A stretch of 64,000 bases of DNA from CAYWVR01 sp964461715 (GTDB lineage Bacteria > Planctomycetota > Phycisphaerae > FEN-1346). Numbering within the stretch: position 1 is the first letter of the stretch; each line of letters begins with the position of its first letter. A model generated the notes under the pieces. That model made no database searches and was not told the origin of the DNA. It saw only the letters and a program-made list of their open reading frames with translations. This document shows positions 17,166 through 24,717 of the stretch, piece after piece. Position numbers and translations under genes: made by a program. The stretch spans positions 54,956 to 118,955 of the forward strand of contig CAYWVR010000007.1 in the NCBI GenBank assembly GCA_964461715.1, given 5' to 3'.

Positions 17166-17488
17166 CTATCGCTTCCTGACCTTGCGGGGACGGGCGCGGC
17201 GCTCCGGGGTAAGGGTCGTGGTCGGGGCCGCACCCGCCAGAGCCGCCGCCCCCATGCAATCCGGGAGCCCGCGGAAGCCTTGGGCCTGCGAGCGGCTCTC
17301 CAGGTACACGTGTTCCTCGGCGGTCAGGCGGATGTTCACCTGCTCGGCCCGCCGCCCTTCCTTGGCCGTGGCCGTACCACCAATCCTCCTCGCACTGGAG
17401 GACAATCGGGTACCGCTCGGCCAGAATCTTCGGGTCAAAAGGCCGGGCCGGGCCCAGAGGTGCGTTTCAGCGGCTCGTCTCGGTCCAT
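17166..17488 (-). pseudogene. Decayed HicB-family antitoxin
   Basis: The two ends of a HicB-type antitoxin can be read in different frames. The N-terminal half, FDPKILAERYPIVLQCEEDWW followed by YGHG, matches the start of the HicB partial-RNase-H fold; the C-terminal half, EQVNIRLTAEEHVYLESRSQ followed by AQGFRGLP, is the DNA-binding end. Between them the conserved LELP...GDGKT region of roughly 45 codons is missing and the frame shifts. An ATG at 17488 (reading MDRDEPLK) could have been the original start but is out of frame with the N-terminal half. No HicA toxin is seen next to it. The family assignment is from remembered sequence patterns. Confidence 0.55.
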
Positions 17489-17558
17489 GACGGGATCCGC
17501 CCCGCGCACGCGCCGGCCGGTCCCGGGATGGGCAGAACGGTCCGGGAAGGGCAAAAGC

Positions 17559-17888
17559 TCAGCCGATCGCCTCGTCCAGGGCCGCCGTCAGGTCGTCCTT
17601 GGAGGTCACGCCCGTAAAGCGCTTGGCGATCTCGCCGTCCTTGAAGACGATGAGCGTCGGGATGGCGGTGATGCCGAACTTCGACGCCGTGTCGCGGTTC
17701 GCGTCGGTGTCCAGCTTACCCACCTTCGCCTTGCCGTCGTACTCGCCGGCGATCTCCTCGACGGTCGGGGCGACCATGCGGCAGGGGGGGCACCACTCGG
17801 CCCAGAAATCCACCAGGCACACGCCCCCGTCCTTCTCGATCTCGGTCTCGAAGTTGGCGTCGGTCAACTCAACGACGTTCTCGGCCAT
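17559..17888 (-). CDS. trxA: Thioredoxin (CPPC active site)
   Basis: 109 residues, one thioredoxin fold. The redox motif is WCPPCR rather than the usual WCGPC; the cis-proline segment AIPTLIVFKDGE is intact. CPPC is a rarer variant that should shift the redox potential. It lies downstream of a ferredoxin:thioredoxin reductase catalytic subunit in the same direction, so its electrons probably come from ferredoxin rather than from NADPH. Confidence 0.93.
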   Translation of the reverse strand: MAENVVELTDANFETEIEKDGGVCLVDFWAEWCPPCRMVAPTVEEIAGEYDGKAKVGKLDTDANRDTASKFGITAIPTLIVFKDGEIAKRFTGVTSKDDLTAALDEAIG

Positions 17889-17966
17889 CGCGTCTCTCCA
17901 GTTCTGTATACGGGTGCAGGTCGTCGGATTCGGATTCGCAGGCAGCCCTGCGGCGTCTCTCGGCGG

Positions 17967-18269
17967 CTACACCTCGGCCGCGAAGAACAGCCCGCAGTGG
18001 CACTTGCCGCTCGCGGCGATCTCCTCCTCGTGCGTCTCGCAGGGGCAGACGTTCGCGGCATCGACGGCATCGTCGCCGGTCACGATGCGACAGGGGCAGT
18101 AGTAGTCGCCGTTTCGTACCTTGCGTTTCACGAGTCCCTCGATGAGGGCCTCCAGGGCCTTGACGTTCGGATTCAGGCGATAGCCTTGGGCGGCGGCGTG
18201 GCGCTCGGTCCGCTCGCGGATTTCCTTGCGGAACGCCTCCACCTGCTCGTCGGTCACGTCCTCGGGCAT
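17967..18269 (-). CDS. Ferredoxin:thioredoxin reductase catalytic subunit
   Basis: 100 residues. The three Cys motifs of the catalytic beta chain are in place: NGDYYCPCRIV, ANVCPCETH and GKCHCGLFF, which hold the [4Fe-4S] cluster and the redox disulfide. It reduces thioredoxin with electrons from ferredoxin. ATG at 18269 is taken as start because AGAGGA is well spaced before it; a GTG seven codons earlier lacks this. No variable (alpha) chain is seen, as is usual for non-photosynthetic anaerobes. trxA follows after 78 bases. Confidence 0.93.
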   Translation of the reverse strand: MPEDVTDEQVEAFRKEIRERTERHAAAQGYRLNPNVKALEALIEGLVKRKVRNGDYYCPCRIVTGDDAVDAANVCPCETHEEEIAASGKCHCGLFFAAEV

Positions 18270-18301
18270 GCGCCGTCCTCTACGTCCCACGCGTCAATCC
18301 G

Positions 18302-18331
18302 ATTATAGATGGCCCCGGACGGAAGCGTCAA
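18302..18331 (-). promoter_or_regulatory. Promoter of the FTR-trxA unit
   Basis: Minus-strand TTGACG and a perfect TATAAT with an 18-base spacer, about 33 bases before the reductase ATG. Confidence 0.65.
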
Positions 18332-18359
18332 AGCAAAAAGAATTCTCGCCCCGGCAGCC

Positions 18360-18950
18360 TCACGGATTCGGTCCCCCGGTCGCCCAGATACCCCGCCCGT
18401 GCCGCCGGGCGTCGTCCTGGAGCATCTCCAACTCCTGTTGATGGATGCAGGGCCGCTCCGGGTCGACGCGGGCGAGTCCCTCCTGGACGAGCACCGCCGA
18501 CAGGAGCTGCATGTCGGCGGCGGGGTACCAGGCGCCCGGCTCGGCCTCCGGCGGAGGGAACCAGACGAGGGCGTCGCGGCCGCCGTCCGGGACGTCTCCC
18601 GGCGCCCCCCGGGCGACGTAAACGTCCGGGGCGGCGCTTTCGATCAGGGCGCGGATGCGTTTCAGCAGCGTCTCGCCTTCGGCGTCCGATTCCGGTGCCG
18701 CCAGGCCGGCCGGACGCACGGCGCGCTCGCCGTCAAGGGTGATGAGAAACGGGGCCTCCACGGCGGAAACCCGCGCGTACGTGCCGAGGGGCCCATGGAG
18801 GTCGGCCGGGGCATGGCGCGGCCCGCGGGCGCGGAGGTGCAGGTGCCAGGCCGCCGCCACAAGGGTGATCCAGCACGTGGCCAGGACGATCCAGAAAACG
18901 CGCCCCCCGGGCGTGGGCGACGTTCGGCGAACGTTGTGGGCCGGGGCCAT
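18360..18950 (-). CDS. Membrane-anchored protein with degenerate staphylococcal-nuclease-like domain
   Basis: 196 residues. One transmembrane segment at about residues 18-38 (FWIVLATCWITLVAAAWHL) anchors an extracytoplasmic domain. Its end, LVQEGLARVD...HQQELEMLQDDARRHGRGIW, is the typical C-terminal helix region of SNase-like proteins, and AVRPAGLAAPES matches the segment RLIGIDAPE. The calcium-binding aspartates expected in DGDT and IDAPE are absent, so nuclease activity is doubtful. It follows lysC by 15 bases and probably shares its transcript; no link to amino-acid synthesis is evident. Confidence 0.65.
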   Translation of the reverse strand: MAPAHNVRRTSPTPGGRVFWIVLATCWITLVAAAWHLHLRARGPRHAPADLHGPLGTYARVSAVEAPFLITLDGERAVRPAGLAAPESDAEGETLLKRIRALIESAAPDVYVARGAPGDVPDGGRDALVWFPPPEAEPGAWYPAADMQLLSAVLVQEGLARVDPERPCIHQQELEMLQDDARRHGRGIWATGGPNP

Positions 18951-18965
18951 GCGGGTGCTCCCGAC

Positions 18966-20192
18966 TCAGTCGGCCGCCTCGTCGCCGAGGTCGAACGCGT
19001 CGTGGACGACGCGCAGGGCCTCTTCGGACCCGTCGCGATCGATGATGCACGAGATTTTGATCTCGCTCGTGGAGATCATCTGGATGTTGATCTTGGCGTC
19101 GGCAAGGGCCTCGAACATCCGCTCCGCGACGCCCGTGTGCGTCCGCATGCCCACGCCCACGACGCTGACCTTGGCCACGCGGTCGTCGGTCATGACCTCC
19201 TGGGCGCCCAGCTCCTTGACGAGCTCCGAGGCCACCTCGACGATGGCTGGCAGGTCGCCGACGGCGCACGTGAAGCTGACATCGGTTGTGCCCTCGCGGC
19301 TGACGTTCTGGATGATATCGTCGACGACGGCGTTGGCGGCGGCGATCTGGTGGAAAATCTTGGCCGCGACGCCCGGCTGGTCCGGCACGCTACGGATCGT
19401 TACCTTCGCGAGGTCCTTGGTGAGGGCGGCCCCGCGGACCGTGATCTGCTCCATGCTGCTCACCTCCTCAATGATCGTCGTCCCCTTCGCGTCGCTCAGG
19501 CTCGATCGGACGTGGATCGGAATGTCGTACTTCTTGCCGAACTCGACGGCCCGACTGTGCAGAATCCCGGCCCCGAGGCTGGCCAGCTCCAGCATCTCGT
19601 CGTAGGCGATCTCGTCGAGCTTGCGGGCCGTCGGGACGATCCGCGGGTCGGTCGTGTAAACGCCGTCGACGTCGGTGTAAATCTCGCAGACGTCGGCCTC
19701 GATGGCCGCGGCCAGAGCGACGGCCGTGGTGTCGCTGCCTCCGCGGCCGAGGGTCGTGATGTTCTGCTCGGCGTCGACGCCCTGGAACCCGGCCACGATG
19801 ACGATGTGGCCCTTGGCAAACTCGTCGTGGATTCGCTGGGCGTCGACGCTCTGGATGCGGGCCTTCGTGTGTTTCGAGTCGGTCACGAGACCCACCTGGC
19901 CGCCCGTGAAGCTGATGGCCCCGTGGCCCGCCGCATGGATGGCCATGGCCATCAGGGCGATCGAGATCTGCTCGCCGGTGGAGACGAGCTGGTCCAGCTC
20001 CCGGAGATGGGGCCGGTCGGTGATCTCGTAGGCCATGCGGATCAGTTCGTCGGTCGTCTTGCCGCGGGCCGAGACGACGACGACCACGTTGCGGCCCTGC
20101 TGCTTGGCACGGATGGCGCGGCCGGCAGCCCGGCGGACCAGATCCGCCGTCGCGACGCTCGTGCCGCCGAATTTCATGACGGTTGTGGTCAT
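18966..20192 (-). CDS. lysC: Aspartate kinase
   Basis: Phosphorylates aspartate, entry step for lysine, threonine and methionine. 408 residues: kinase domain opening with VMKFGGTSV, with GFQGVDAEQNITTLGRGGSD and the EIYTDVDGVYTTDPR loop, then two C-terminal ACT domains (SVPDQPGVAAKIFHQI, VVGVGMRTHTGVAERMF) that normally bind lysine or threonine for feedback control. The frame is open upstream but overlaps apgM; the ATG at 20192 gives the family N-terminus MTTTVMKFGG. Third gene after hom and apgM. Confidence 0.96.
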   Translation of the reverse strand: MTTTVMKFGGTSVATADLVRRAAGRAIRAKQQGRNVVVVVSARGKTTDELIRMAYEITDRPHLRELDQLVSTGEQISIALMAMAIHAAGHGAISFTGGQVGLVTDSKHTKARIQSVDAQRIHDEFAKGHIVIVAGFQGVDAEQNITTLGRGGSDTTAVALAAAIEADVCEIYTDVDGVYTTDPRIVPTARKLDEIAYDEMLELASLGAGILHSRAVEFGKKYDIPIHVRSSLSDAKGTTIIEEVSSMEQITVRGAALTKDLAKVTIRSVPDQPGVAAKIFHQIAAANAVVDDIIQNVSREGTTDVSFTCAVGDLPAIVEVASELVKELGAQEVMTDDRVAKVSVVGVGMRTHTGVAERMFEALADAKINIQMISTSEIKISCIIDRDGSEEALRVVHDAFDLGDEAAD

Positions 20193-20242
20193 GGTTTGGT
20201 CGTGACTCCCTCCCGAAGCGGCGCGGGCGGGGGGGGCGGTCC

Positions 20243-21433
20243 TCAGCGCTTCAGGAAATACTCCATCAGTTCGTGTCCGACGTCGACGCGGAGCCCCGCC
20301 CCGCGTGCCGTTTTCTCGTCCATCGCCAAGCCCGGCCGCAGGGGCTTCAGGCCCGCTCCCATCATGGCGAACGGCACGGGCTCGCCATCGTGCGTGCGAA
20401 TCTCGATGGGCGTCGGATGGTCCGGTGCCACGAGAATCCGCCACTGCTCGTTTCCCCCCTCCAGGCTCTCCAGGAGGGGCCCGACGACGTGGGCGTCCAC
20501 GCTCTCGATGGCCCGGACCTTGGCGTGGGCGTCGCCGTTGTGGCCCGCCTCGTCGGAGGCCTCCACGTGCACGAGGACCAAGTCATGGTGTTCGAGGGCT
20601 CGGACGGCGGCCTCGCCCTTGCCGGCATAGTTCGTGTCGTAGTAGCCCGTGGCCCCCTTGACCTCGATGATGTCCCATCCCACGAGCTTCGCGATGCCCC
20701 GCACCAGGTCCACCGCCGTGATGGCCGCCCCCCGGAGTCCGAAACGGGCCTGGAAGCTCTCCAGGGCCGGCCGCGTGCCCTCACCCCAGAGCCAGATTTG
20801 GCTGGCGGAGTTCTCGCCGAGATCGCGGCGGACGCGGTTGACGGGATGGCCCTCAAGCACCGCGCGGCTCGCCTCCATGAGCTCGATGAGGCGCTTGGCG
20901 TTCTTGCCGCGCGGCAGATGGCGCTTCAGGGGCTCGCCCATGATGTCGTGGGGCGGCTGGGTTCGGACCTGGAAGGTCGACCCGTGGACGACCATCAGGT
21001 GGCGGTAGCCGACGCCGGGGTGGAACTCGACCTGGTCGCTCCCCAGTTCCCCGGCCACAGCCTCGATGAGGAGGCGGGCCTCCTTCGTGGTGATGTGCCC
21101 GGCCGAGTAATCGACCATCTCCCCGTCGGCCACGGTGACGAGGTTCGTGCGGAAGATCCAGTCGTCCTCGGCCAAGGGGATGTCCCGGGCGGCGGCCTCG
21201 ATGGGGGCCCGGCCCGTGTAGCAGCTCTTGGGATCGTAACCGACGAGGCTCAGGATGCACACGTCGCTTCCCGGGTGCATGCCGGGCGGCGCGAAACGTA
21301 CGAGGCCCGACCGCCCCTCGGCGGCGATACGGTCCATGTGCGGCTTGTGGGCCACTTCGAGCGGGGTCCGGTCGCGGAGGTCCGGAACCGGCCGATCGGC
21401 GGCCCCGTCCGGGATGACGATGGCGTACTTCAC
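20243..21433 (-). CDS. ApgM-like (archaeal cofactor-independent phosphoglycerate mutase family), probable homoserine kinase
   Basis: 396 residues of the alkaline-phosphatase superfamily, ApgM branch: IPDGAADRP (metal Asp), SDVCILSLVGYDP (nucleophile region), HVEASDEAGHNGD and LVAPDHPTP (metal ligands). The family name suggests phosphoglycerate mutase, but the gene sits between hom (GTGA overlap) and lysC. ApgM homologues in such operons have been shown by genetics in Desulfovibrio and related anaerobes to act as the missing homoserine kinase of threonine synthesis. That is the preferred reading here; glycolytic mutase remains the alternative. No thrB or thrC is seen in the window. Confidence 0.88.
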   Translation of the reverse strand: MKYAIVIPDGAADRPVPDLRDRTPLEVAHKPHMDRIAAEGRSGLVRFAPPGMHPGSDVCILSLVGYDPKSCYTGRAPIEAAARDIPLAEDDWIFRTNLVTVADGEMVDYSAGHITTKEARLLIEAVAGELGSDQVEFHPGVGYRHLMVVHGSTFQVRTQPPHDIMGEPLKRHLPRGKNAKRLIELMEASRAVLEGHPVNRVRRDLGENSASQIWLWGEGTRPALESFQARFGLRGAAITAVDLVRGIAKLVGWDIIEVKGATGYYDTNYAGKGEAAVRALEHHDLVLVHVEASDEAGHNGDAHAKVRAIESVDAHVVGPLLESLEGGNEQWRILVAPDHPTPIEIRTHDGEPVPFAMMGAGLKPLRPGLAMDEKTARGAGLRVDVGHELMEYFLKR

Positions 21434-22740
21434 GCCCCGGTCTCCGCGTCGGGGAGCATTCGGATGCGGGTGCTCCGGCCCTTGACGGTCTCAAGGGACC
21501 GGATTTGCTTCATGGCGGCGTTCATGCGGCCCTCGTGGGCCCCGTGGGTGGTGATGACCAGGGGCACGTGCTCGGGGTCCTCCGGTTCCTGTTGGAGCAC
21601 CGAGGCGATGCCGATCTCGTGCCGCCCCAGGACGCTCGTGATCTCACCGAGGACGCCGGGTCGGTCCTGGACGTCAAGACGGAGGTAGTTGCGGGTCCAG
21701 GTCTCGTCCATGGAGCGGACGGGGTACCGCGTGCGCCTTCCCGCGAGCCACGCGATGTGCCGGAAGGTGGCCCCGGCTCGCCCGAGGGCCGCGTCGATGA
21801 TGTCGGCCACGATGCTGCTCGCGGTTGGCATCATGCCCGCCCCGGGCCCATAGTAGAGCGTGTCGCCGACGGCGTGGCCCGTTAGAAGGACGGCGTTGTT
21901 GGCGTCAAAGACGTTGGCCAGGGGACTGTCGGCGGGCACGAAGGTCGGGTGGACCCGAAGGGTCAAGGCGCCCTCGACCAGCCGCCCGATCGCCAGCAGC
22001 TTCAGGACGTAGCCCAGCTCGCCGCCATAGACGAGGTCGGAGAGGTGGACGCCCTTGATGCCCTCGACGTAGACGTCGTCCAGATGAACCTCCGCGCCGA
22101 AGGCCATGCCCGCCAGGATGGCCAGCTTGTGCCGCGCGTCCTCGCCCGTCACGTCCAGCGTGGGGTCGGCCTCGGCGTAGCCCTTGGCCTGGGCGTCGCG
22201 GAGGGCCTTGTCGTAGGAGTGGTACTCGGTGGACATCTGCGTCAGGATGTAGTTGCAGGTGCCGTTAAGGATGCCCGTGAGGGCCGTCAGGCGATTGGCG
22301 ATGAGGCCGTCGCGGATGGCCCGGATGACGGGGATGCCCGCGGCGCAGGACGCCTCGAAACTGATCGAGCGGCCCGCCTCGCGCGCCGCGTCGAAGAGCT
22401 CCGTCCCGCGCTCCGCCAGGGCGGCCTTGTTGGCGGTCACCACGTCCTTCCCGGCGGCCAGAAACCGCTTCATCACGTCCACGGCCACCGTCGTGCCGCC
22501 GATGGTTTCGACAGCGACGCGGGTCTCGGCATCGGCAAGGACGCGCTCGAGGTCGTCGGTCATCACCCCCTCCGGCACCTGGACGGGCCGGGGAGTGTCG
22601 AGGTCGACGTCCACGACGTGGCGTAGCTCGAGCCGGACGCCCGCGGCGTCGGCCAGACGCTCGGCGTCCTCCAGGAGGAGCTTGACAATGCCCGTGCCGA
22701 CCGTCCCGAAACCGATGACCGCTACGCCGATGGTGTCCAT
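21430..22740 (-). CDS. hom: Homoserine dehydrogenase
   Basis: Reduces aspartate semialdehyde to homoserine for threonine and methionine. 436 residues: NAD(P)-binding GFGTVGTGIVKLL, catalytic-domain segments NGTCNYILTQM, AEADPTLDVTGEDARHKL and GPGAGMMPTAS, then a C-terminal ACT domain (DRPGVLGEITSVLGRHEIGI) for feedback by threonine. ATG at 22740 has AAGGGAGC upstream; an ATG six codons earlier is less well placed. First gene of hom-apgM-lysC. Confidence 0.96.
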   Translation of the reverse strand: MDTIGVAVIGFGTVGTGIVKLLLEDAERLADAAGVRLELRHVVDVDLDTPRPVQVPEGVMTDDLERVLADAETRVAVETIGGTTVAVDVMKRFLAAGKDVVTANKAALAERGTELFDAAREAGRSISFEASCAAGIPVIRAIRDGLIANRLTALTGILNGTCNYILTQMSTEYHSYDKALRDAQAKGYAEADPTLDVTGEDARHKLAILAGMAFGAEVHLDDVYVEGIKGVHLSDLVYGGELGYVLKLLAIGRLVEGALTLRVHPTFVPADSPLANVFDANNAVLLTGHAVGDTLYYGPGAGMMPTASSIVADIIDAALGRAGATFRHIAWLAGRRTRYPVRSMDETWTRNYLRLDVQDRPGVLGEITSVLGRHEIGIASVLQQEPEDPEHVPLVITTHGAHEGRMNAAMKQIRSLETVKGRSTRIRMLPDAETGA

Positions 22741-22782
22741 ACCGCTCCCTTGCCGCACTGCGAGCGCGTCTGAGGTCGAGAG

Positions 22783-22811
22783 AAGATACGCGGGGCAGGG
22801 GGCCTTTTCAA
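22783..22811 (-). promoter_or_regulatory. Promoter of hom-apgM-lysC
   Basis: Minus-strand TTGAAA and TATCTT with a 17-base spacer, leader of about 38 bases before the hom ATG. Confidence 0.6.
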
Positions 22812-22832
22812 GCGAAAAGGGGGTTGCGGGGC

Positions 22833-23804
22833 CTACGGCAACGGCGGCGGGCCGCTTTCGCGGAACGTCTCCAGGGCCCGGGCCGCGGTCTCGCGCGAAA
22901 GGGAGGGGCCGCGCGTGGCCGCCTGCTGAAGGGCGGCCTCGACCTGGCGGCGGAGGTCGCTCTTGAGAGCGGGCCCGAGGCGGCCGAGGGCCTCGGCGGA
23001 GGGGTCGACGAGGTCCGCCTGGCCCGCCAGGCCCGCCATCAACGCGGGCGCTACCGTTTCCGCGACGTCCGGCCCGAGGAGCGGGGCGACCTTGCGGAGG
23101 GCCTCGGCCGCATGGACGGCCGTCTCGGGATCGGCGCCCTCGACCGCATGCGCCAGTGTCGGGGCGAGCGCCCTGGCCTGCGGCGCGTCAAGGGCCGCCC
23201 CCATCCACCCGAGGGCCCGGGCGGCGTCTTGGCGGACCATGGGGTCGGGGTCCGCGCGCACCATTTCGGCCAGGCGCGGCGCGTCCCTTGTCCGCTCAAT
23301 CCGGCCCACGGCCATGGCCGCCGCTCGCCGCACCGGGGCCGCCGGATCATTGAGGGCCCGGACGAGGGTAGCTCCGGCGTCTTCCCGGACCTCGGGTCCG
23401 GCCCGCGCGGCAATCTGGCCGGTGGCCTCCACGGCCGCCCGGCGGACGTCCTCCGGGGCGGCGGTCATCAACGGGCGGACGGCCGCCAGGGCCGAAGCCG
23501 CCTCGGGACCGATCCAGCCAAGGGCCAAGAGCACCGTCTGCCGCACGGTCGGGTCGCGGGCTGCCTCGGAGGTGTCTTCGAGACACGCCGCCAACGCGGG
23601 CACGGCCCACGCGGCATCGGGACCGTCCACGGCAAGGGTCTCGGCCGCTTCGACCCGGGCCGCCGGGTCGTCGGACCGGAGGAAAGCGCGCAGGTCGGAT
23701 CGAGACGAACCCTCAGGCGGCGGGGTGGAGGAGTCGCAGCCGACAAGCACCGCCAGTGGCACGGCGGCCAGGGCGGCCGCGACTCGGAGATACCCGGCCC
23801 TCAC
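22833..23804 (-). CDS. HEAT-repeat lipoprotein
   Basis: 323 residues. A hydrophobic signal ends in VLVGC, a lipobox with Cys23, followed by a Ser/Pro/Gly-rich linker; it should be a lipid-anchored envelope protein. The rest is alpha-helical HEAT/PBS-lyase-type repeats of about 35-40 residues (DPTVRQTVLLALGWIG, PEDVRRAAVEATGQIA, APVRRAAAMAVGRIE, PMVRQDAARALGWMG). Such scaffolds mediate protein contacts; the partner is unknown. It starts with GTG overlapping the stop of the preceding coiled-coil gene, so the three genes 25716 to 22833 form one unit. Confidence 0.8.
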   Translation of the reverse strand: MRAGYLRVAAALAAVPLAVLVGCDSSTPPPEGSSRSDLRAFLRSDDPAARVEAAETLAVDGPDAAWAVPALAACLEDTSEAARDPTVRQTVLLALGWIGPEAASALAAVRPLMTAAPEDVRRAAVEATGQIAARAGPEVREDAGATLVRALNDPAAPVRRAAAMAVGRIERTRDAPRLAEMVRADPDPMVRQDAARALGWMGAALDAPQARALAPTLAHAVEGADPETAVHAAEALRKVAPLLGPDVAETVAPALMAGLAGQADLVDPSAEALGRLGPALKSDLRRQVEAALQQAATRGPSLSRETAARALETFRESGPPPLP

Positions 23805-24697
23805 GGTGCCTCCCGCCGGGACACGCGCGCCCGATCCAGGACGCTCTTCATCGCATCGAGCGTGTCCCGGTCCGAGTGGCGCCAGTGGTCTGGGAGCGGC
23901 TTGCCGGCGGCCTCGGCCTGGCGGCGGACGATCGCGGCGACGGCATCGACCTCGCGTTTGAGGGCGTCGTATCGGTCCTCGAGGTCCTCCAGACGGTAGA
24001 ACTCGCCGTCCCAGGCCACGATCCCGTGGGCGTGCAGTGCTGCCGGCCCGGCGGCTTCGAGCCGCGCGCCGATCTCGCGAATGCGGACCAGGCGGTCGGC
24101 GGCGGCTCGGCCGGCTTCGCGCAGCTGATCGCGGAGCCGGGCCTCTTCCTCAAGCAAGGGCGCCGCCAGGTCCTCGTAGCGGGCCGTGACCTCCTCCACG
24201 AGGCTCTTGGCCTCCTGGGCCGCGGCTTCGAGGGCCGGCAGTTCTTCCTTGGCCCATGCCTGTCCCTCGCGGAAAAGCCTCATCCGGTCGCGATGCAGCT
24301 CATCGCGGTTCTTCCTCTGGGCCTCGATCAGGCGTCGGCGTTCGGAGGCGGACATGCCGGGCGAGCGCGGTGGAGGTACGATGCGGGGCTTGACGGGCGG
24401 GTGAGAGTTCAAGATGTGGCGGGCGCGGCGGAGGCGGTTCTCGGCCTCCCGCAGATCGGCCTTCGGGGGACGCACCTCCTTCGCCTCCTCGCCCCGAAGC
24501 GCGCGGAGCCTGTCGGAGACCTCCCGGAGCGCATCGCGAATCCCGCGGGCCGCCTCGGTGCGTTCCGCGAGGTCCGCCCGGACGTCGCTGTACGCGGCAA
24601 AAAGATCGGGAACGGCCGGGGCCTCGTCTGCTGCGGCGAGGACGGCCCGGGGAACCAGGGCCGTGGCCGCCAGAAAAATCAGGCGAACGGGGTTCAC
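23801..24697 (-). CDS. Exported coiled-coil protein (paralogue of the next gene upstream)
   Basis: About 298 residues with a Sec signal peptide (VRLIFLAATALVPRAVLAA), then long charged helices predicted to coil. The C-terminal region, HGIVAWDGEFYRLEDLEDRY...PLPDHWRH, mirrors the end of the preceding gene (QGLILWDGKLWRIEDLQAHY...NFPEDWRH), so the two are tandem paralogues. Two GTG starts are possible; the one used here starts the signal peptide, while GTG at 24721 overlaps the previous stop and adds eight residues. No known family was recognised. Confidence 0.75.
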   Translation of the reverse strand: MNPVRLIFLAATALVPRAVLAAADEAPAVPDLFAAYSDVRADLAERTEAARGIRDALREVSDRLRALRGEEAKEVRPPKADLREAENRLRRARHILNSHPPVKPRIVPPPRSPGMSASERRRLIEAQRKNRDELHRDRMRLFREGQAWAKEELPALEAAAQEAKSLVEEVTARYEDLAAPLLEEEARLRDQLREAGRAAADRLVRIREIGARLEAAGPAALHAHGIVAWDGEFYRLEDLEDRYDALKREVDAVAAIVRRQAEAAGKPLPDHWRHSDRDTLDAMKSVLDRARVSRREAP

Positions 24698-24717
24698 GGA
24701 GCCGCCCCCACAGGGGA

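Noticed and set aside
17125..17490. 121-codon plus-strand frame after the NfnB-like gene
   Set aside because: No family match; the minus strand here shows HicB-like halves, so the plus frame is a shadow.
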